In this document: positions 61,185-64,000 of the stretch, in pieces
Layout: each line of letters begins with the position of its first letter
Numbering within the stretch: the first letter of the stretch is position 1
Source of the DNA: Bradyrhizobium diazoefficiens USDA 110
Lineage (GTDB): Bacteria > Pseudomonadota > Alphaproteobacteria > Rhizobiales > Xanthobacteraceae
Direction of reading: 5' to 3'
DNA length: 64,000 nt
Assembly (NCBI RefSeq): GCF_000011365.1
Contig: NC_004463.1
Coordinates: 7,178,001 to 7,242,000 of the forward strand
Notes under the pieces: generated by a model
Seen by the model: only the letters and a program-made list of their open reading frames with translations
The model's database searches: none
Told to the model about the DNA's origin: nothing
Translations under genes and position numbers: made by a program

Positions 61185-61253
61185 CAAGGCAACACACGGA
61201 ATGGCGCTCGGCGTCAGGCCACGTCCGTCCCGGCGATCTCCGCTGCTAACCGC

Positions 61254-62189
61254 TTACCGCCGCGCCGGAGGCGGCGGCGTCGCCAGCGCTGCCGTCGGCT
61301 CGGGCGGCGTCAGATGGCGCGGGACGACGATGGACTGGCCGGGCGTGAGGGTCGCGTTCTCTGCAAGAGAGTTGCTCTGCGCGATCGACCACAGCGGCAC
61401 GCGATTGGCTGCGGCGATGCTCTCCATGGTGTCGCCGCGGCGTACCGGCACCCGCACGCCGGAGTCCCACAATTCCACCAGCGTATTCGCGGGCACGAGA
61501 TAGCGCAGCGGCACGGCATCGCCCTGGGCCTGCGCGGGAATGCGCGGCAACTGCGTCACCATCTCGACGATCTGGCGATGGATGTCGTCGGACTTCTCGA
61601 TGTTGATGTGCGAGACGCGGCTGTTCTCCTTGAGATCGTAGCTCGCGTAATGGCCGCGATAGCCGGGCACTGCCACGACATCGCCGCCGCCGAGCACGCT
61701 GTCGGACAGGAAGATGTTGATGAAGCGCTCGACATTGAGCGGCACGTCGCCGGTCGCATGGGCGGGATCGATGGCGATGACGAGGCTGATCGGGATGTTC
61801 TCCTTGGCCGCCATCTCTGAGATGACGACCGAGCACAGCCCGCCCATGGAGTGACCGATCAGCACGATCGGCGCCGGCGTTTCCTTGTAGCTGGAGATGG
61901 CACGATCGCCGATCCATCGGCAGATGGTGAATTCGTAGACGTCGGCGGAGAAGCCGGCCTTCGTCAGCTTCTCGCCGAGCCGGTCCATGCCGGTCGAGAA
62001 GATCGGCCCCATGGCGCCGCGGAACAGGTAGATCTTCGGCCGCGGCAGCGGCTCGGCCGGCGGAGGCGGCGGCGCAACGGGCGCGGCCGCGGCAGGCTTT
62101 GACTTGGCGGGTGAGGCAACGGCCGCACCGGTGCTCAAGGCGAGCAGCGCAACCGCTGCCAGCACGAGGATTCGCCTTGGATCAAGCAT
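61254..62189 (-). CDS. Exported lipase-like alpha/beta hydrolase with LysM tail
   Basis: The 311-residue protein has a signal peptide ('RRILVLAAVALLALSTGAAV'), a Pro-rich spacer, an alpha/beta hydrolase fold with the nucleophile elbow 'GHSMGG' (residues 112-117, Ser114), and at the C-terminus a LysM-like unit ('VPVRRGDTMESIAAANRVPL', 'SIAQSNSLAE'). LysM units bind peptidoglycan, so the hydrolase may be held at the cell wall. Acid and His residues of the triad were not assigned with certainty (D in 'VIAIDPAHATGD', H in 'SRVSHINIEKSDD' are candidates). The ATG at 62189 is chosen for an intact signal peptide. Confidence 0.8.
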   Translation of the reverse strand: MLDPRRILVLAAVALLALSTGAAVASPAKSKPAAAAPVAPPPPPAEPLPRPKIYLFRGAMGPIFSTGMDRLGEKLTKAGFSADVYEFTICRWIGDRAISSYKETPAPIVLIGHSMGGLCSVVISEMAAKENIPISLVIAIDPAHATGDVPLNVERFINIFLSDSVLGGGDVVAVPGYRGHYASYDLKENSRVSHINIEKSDDIHRQIVEMVTQLPRIPAQAQGDAVPLRYLVPANTLVELWDSGVRVPVRRGDTMESIAAANRVPLWSIAQSNSLAENATLTPGQSIVVPRHLTPPEPTAALATPPPPARR

Positions 62190-62370
62190 CAGTCCAGCAG
62201 TCCCACCACGGAAGGCAAACGCCGTCCCCCGGTTGCTTAGTGACCACCGATTGGGTGGAATTTGGGGCACCGAACGCGGTCGCGACACGCGGTCCCCCCA
62301 TCAGGAGCCCGTGATCTGCCGGACGCGCCCAACAGGCAGCACGAAGCCACCACCCACCCGCCCGCCCTCG

Positions 62371-62991
62371 TCACTGCCTGCTCTTGAGCCGATTGCGGTG
62401 TGCGGCCTGCTTGGCGCGGTTGCCGCAGACCGCCATGATGCACCATCGCCGCGCGCGCCTGCGGGTGTGGTCGGCGAACAGCATCGTGCAGTTGTGGCCC
62501 TCGCACGCCTTCACGTCGGAAAAGTCCTCGTCGCAGACGAACGTGGCCAAGGCCTCGCCGACCGGCAGCAGCAGGGATTCGGCCGAGCGCCAGCGCCGCT
62601 TCGTTTGCAGCTTCAGAACGCCGCCAACATCACCGTGTCCCGGCTCGATCTGGCGGAATGACTCCTCGCGCTCCAGCAGGCCGTTCAACGGACCGAGTTC
62701 GCGCAATGCATCCGCCGTGAGCGGCCGGCCGGCATGCTCCAGAACGAAACCGCGAAACCATTCGCGCAGGGCACGCGCCTGATCCGCGACCTCATCCAGC
62801 TCACCCGGCGCCGCGCGCGCCTTCAGTGCGTGCAGTTCATCCGCCGGCACCAGCTTCGCCTGCTCCAGCCAGTCGATCAGGCCATCGCCATCGTCGATCC
62901 AATCGACGGGCGTATCGACCGGCGTCGCCACCGAATTCAGGAAATCAAGGCCAAGCGAGTCGGCGATGAACATGGCGGGTGGGCGGTCCAT
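62371..62991 (-). CDS. CGNR zinc-finger transcriptional regulator (ABATE domain)
   Basis: This 206-residue protein has an N-terminal helical ABATE domain ('LGLDFLNSVATPVDTPVDWI', 'ADQARALREWFRGFVL') and the C-terminal CGNR zinc finger 'VKACEGHNCTMLFADHTRRR' continued by 'RWCIMAVCGNRAKQAAHR', with the four zinc Cys present. Members are thought to bind DNA and sense stress or small molecules. The ATG at 62991 is at the edge of a region with repeated half-sites and the gene diverges from an alpha/beta hydrolase, its likely target along with itself. Confidence 0.9.
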   Translation of the reverse strand: MDRPPAMFIADSLGLDFLNSVATPVDTPVDWIDDGDGLIDWLEQAKLVPADELHALKARAAPGELDEVADQARALREWFRGFVLEHAGRPLTADALRELGPLNGLLEREESFRQIEPGHGDVGGVLKLQTKRRWRSAESLLLPVGEALATFVCDEDFSDVKACEGHNCTMLFADHTRRRARRWCIMAVCGNRAKQAAHRNRLKSRQ

Positions 62992-63026
62992 GAGCGGTCC
63001 TTGGCCGGTCTGAAGAGGCAGGGCAG

Positions 63027-63103
63027 AAGTAACCTGATAAATACCAGTTGACAAGTTACTCGCCAACGAAGTAACCTTATTAAAGACATTAAACAGGTTA
63101 CTT
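63027..63103. promoter_or_regulatory. Two inverted half-site pairs in the CGNR/hydrolase intergenic region
   Basis: AAGTAACCT occurs at 63027-63035 and 63069-63077, exactly 42 bases apart; the inverted forms AAGTTACT (63053-63060) and AGGTTACTT (63095-63103) follow each. A good -35 (TTGACA at 63048-63053) toward the hydrolase lies next to the second half-site. The arrangement suggests two operator dimers for the CGNR regulator on the same helix face. Confidence 0.75.
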
Positions 63104-63121
63104 GGACGGACGGAGACTGGC

Positions 63122-63973
63122 ATGGCCCCGACCACCTATCGCACCGCAGACGTTGATGGCTTCAAGGTGTTCTATCGGGAGGCAGGCACTGCCGGCGCGC
63201 CAAAGCTCCTGCTGCTGCACGGCTTCCCGAGCGCCGGCCACATGTTCCGCGATCTGATCCCGCTGCTCGCGGACAATTTTCACATCGTGGCACCGGACCT
63301 GCCCGGCTTCGGCCAATCCGACATGCCCTCGCGCGAAACCTTCCGCTACACGTTCGACAACATCGCTACGGTGATCGAACGCTTCACCGAGGTGATCGGC
63401 TTCGATCGTTTCGCTGTCTACGTCTTCGACTATGGCGCGCCGACCGGCTTCCGGCTCGCGCTGAATCACCCCGAGCGGATCACGGCGATCATCTCGCAGA
63501 ACGGGAATGCCTACGAGGATGGACTCAGCGACGGCTGGACTCCGATAAAGGCCTATTGGCAAGATCCTTCGCCCGCCAACCGTGAGGCGCTGCGCGGCTT
63601 GCTCACGCCGGACGCGACGCGTTGGCAGTACACGCACGGTGTCCCCAATCCGTCCCTGGTGTCGCCGGACGGGCAGAACCTCGACAATTTCTACCTGGCT
63701 CGCCCCGGCTCGGACGACGTGCAACTCGACCTGTTCGGCGACTACAGGAGCAACGTCGCGCTCTATCCGTCATTCCAGGACTATTTCCGCACCTACAAAC
63801 CACCGTTCCTGGCCGTCTGGGGCAAGAATGATCCGTTCTTCATCCCGCCCGGCGCCGAGGCGTTCAAGCGCGACAATCCCAACGCAGTGGTTCAGTTCTT
63901 CGACACCGGACATTTCGCGCTGGAAACGCACGCGAGGGAAATCGCGGAGAGCATTCGCGCGTTCTTGGGATGA
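63122..63973 (+). CDS. Alpha/beta hydrolase (epoxide hydrolase/dehalogenase-like)
   Basis: The 283-residue protein is a soluble alpha/beta hydrolase: 'LLLLHGFPSAGHMFRDLIPL' (oxyanion region), 'VAPDLPGFGQSDMPS', the nucleophile elbow 'YVFDYGAPTGFRLA' with Asp (as in haloalkane dehalogenase and epoxide hydrolase), 'WGKNDPFFIPPGAEAF' with an acid residue and 'FFDTGHFALETHAREIAESI' with catalytic His. Asp as nucleophile suggests dehalogenase- or epoxide-hydrolase-type chemistry. A CGGAG site precedes the ATG. It is divergent from the CGNR regulator. The window ends 27 bases after the stop with nothing recognisable. Confidence 0.9.
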   Translation: MAPTTYRTADVDGFKVFYREAGTAGAPKLLLLHGFPSAGHMFRDLIPLLADNFHIVAPDLPGFGQSDMPSRETFRYTFDNIATVIERFTEVIGFDRFAVYVFDYGAPTGFRLALNHPERITAIISQNGNAYEDGLSDGWTPIKAYWQDPSPANREALRGLLTPDATRWQYTHGVPNPSLVSPDGQNLDNFYLARPGSDDVQLDLFGDYRSNVALYPSFQDYFRTYKPPFLAVWGKNDPFFIPPGAEAFKRDNPNAVVQFFDTGHFALETHAREIAESIRAFLG

Positions 63974-64000
63974 CGATGTGAGCGCGCAATGACGCGCGTC

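Noticed and set aside
1..64000. tRNA, rRNA, insertion sequence, prophage or origin
   Set aside because: No cloverleaf, rRNA segment, transposase/integrase reading frame, attachment repeat or DnaA-box cluster was noticed on either strand by eye.

Overview
The window is about 64 kb of GC-rich (third-position GC-biased) alphaproteobacterial chromosome. Gene content and style point to Bradyrhizobium or a close relative: a feoAB locus with an Irr-type ICE-like box, a ROSE-type RNA thermometer in front of an hsp20 gene, a DUF2336 protein, an Omp25/31-like porin-fold protein, and several families of long intergenic palindromes. Species assignment is inference; no rRNA, tRNA, phage, transposase or CRISPR array was seen.

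Layout. 0-2.5 kb: end of a ribbon-helix-helix gene, then feoA-feoB (ferrous iron uptake). 2.5-9.9 kb: short accessory genes (outer-membrane barrel, GNAT acetyltransferase, DUF417 membrane protein, cupin, small secreted protein, LysR regulator, alcohol dehydrogenase), with a ridA remnant and a frameshifted cupin gene. 9.9-17.4 kb: DUF2336 protein, a 1206-residue AsmA-family protein, and a cytochrome P450 divergent from a TetR regulator with a perfect palindromic operator between them. 17.5-25.4 kb: two proteins sharing a TolB-like plus TPR module (one membrane-anchored, one fused to a SARP-type DNA-binding domain), a quinone-oxidoreductase-like enzyme, a MAPEG protein and a run of very small membrane-protein genes. 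25.5-33.6 kb: two GGDEF-EAL cyclic-di-GMP enzymes around an MFS transporter, the second divergent from an orphan periplasmic binding protein. 33.6-37.5 kb: a TRAP transporter operon (dctP, fused dctQM) with a 2-hydroxyacid dehydrogenase. 37.8-46.9 kb: DoxX/LysR pair, secreted caspase-like protein, SulP anion transporter, LTXXQ-repeat protein, FAD-linked 2-hydroxyacid oxidase and thioesterase. 46.9-53.5 kb: DUF1328 membrane peptide, a UvrD/PcrA-type helicase carrying an in-frame palindromic repeat, a secreted Cys protein plus OmpA-like protein, then an Mpo1-like protein, a sugar/steroid-type epimerase and an ICMT-like methyltransferase. 53.8-59.5 kb: PQQ-type sugar dehydrogenase, aspartate dehydrogenase-like gene, and a LysR/MFS/tartrate-malate dehydrogenase locus. 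59.5-61.2 kb: hsp20 behind a promoter and ROSE thermometer, followed by three tiny genes. 61.2-64 kb: LysM-tailed lipase-like protein, then a CGNR zinc-finger regulator divergent from an alpha/beta hydrolase with a striking four-half-site operator region.

I did not find a convincing new multi-gene defence or mobile system. The observations I rate highest are the 80-bp palindromic repeat translated inside the helicase gene, the CGNR regulator's paired operators, the ICE-like box and start-codon inverted repeat at feoA, and the reuse of one TolB-TPR module behind two different N-termini. All coordinates were read by eye; start codons were chosen from Shine-Dalgarno spacing and family lengths where possible.
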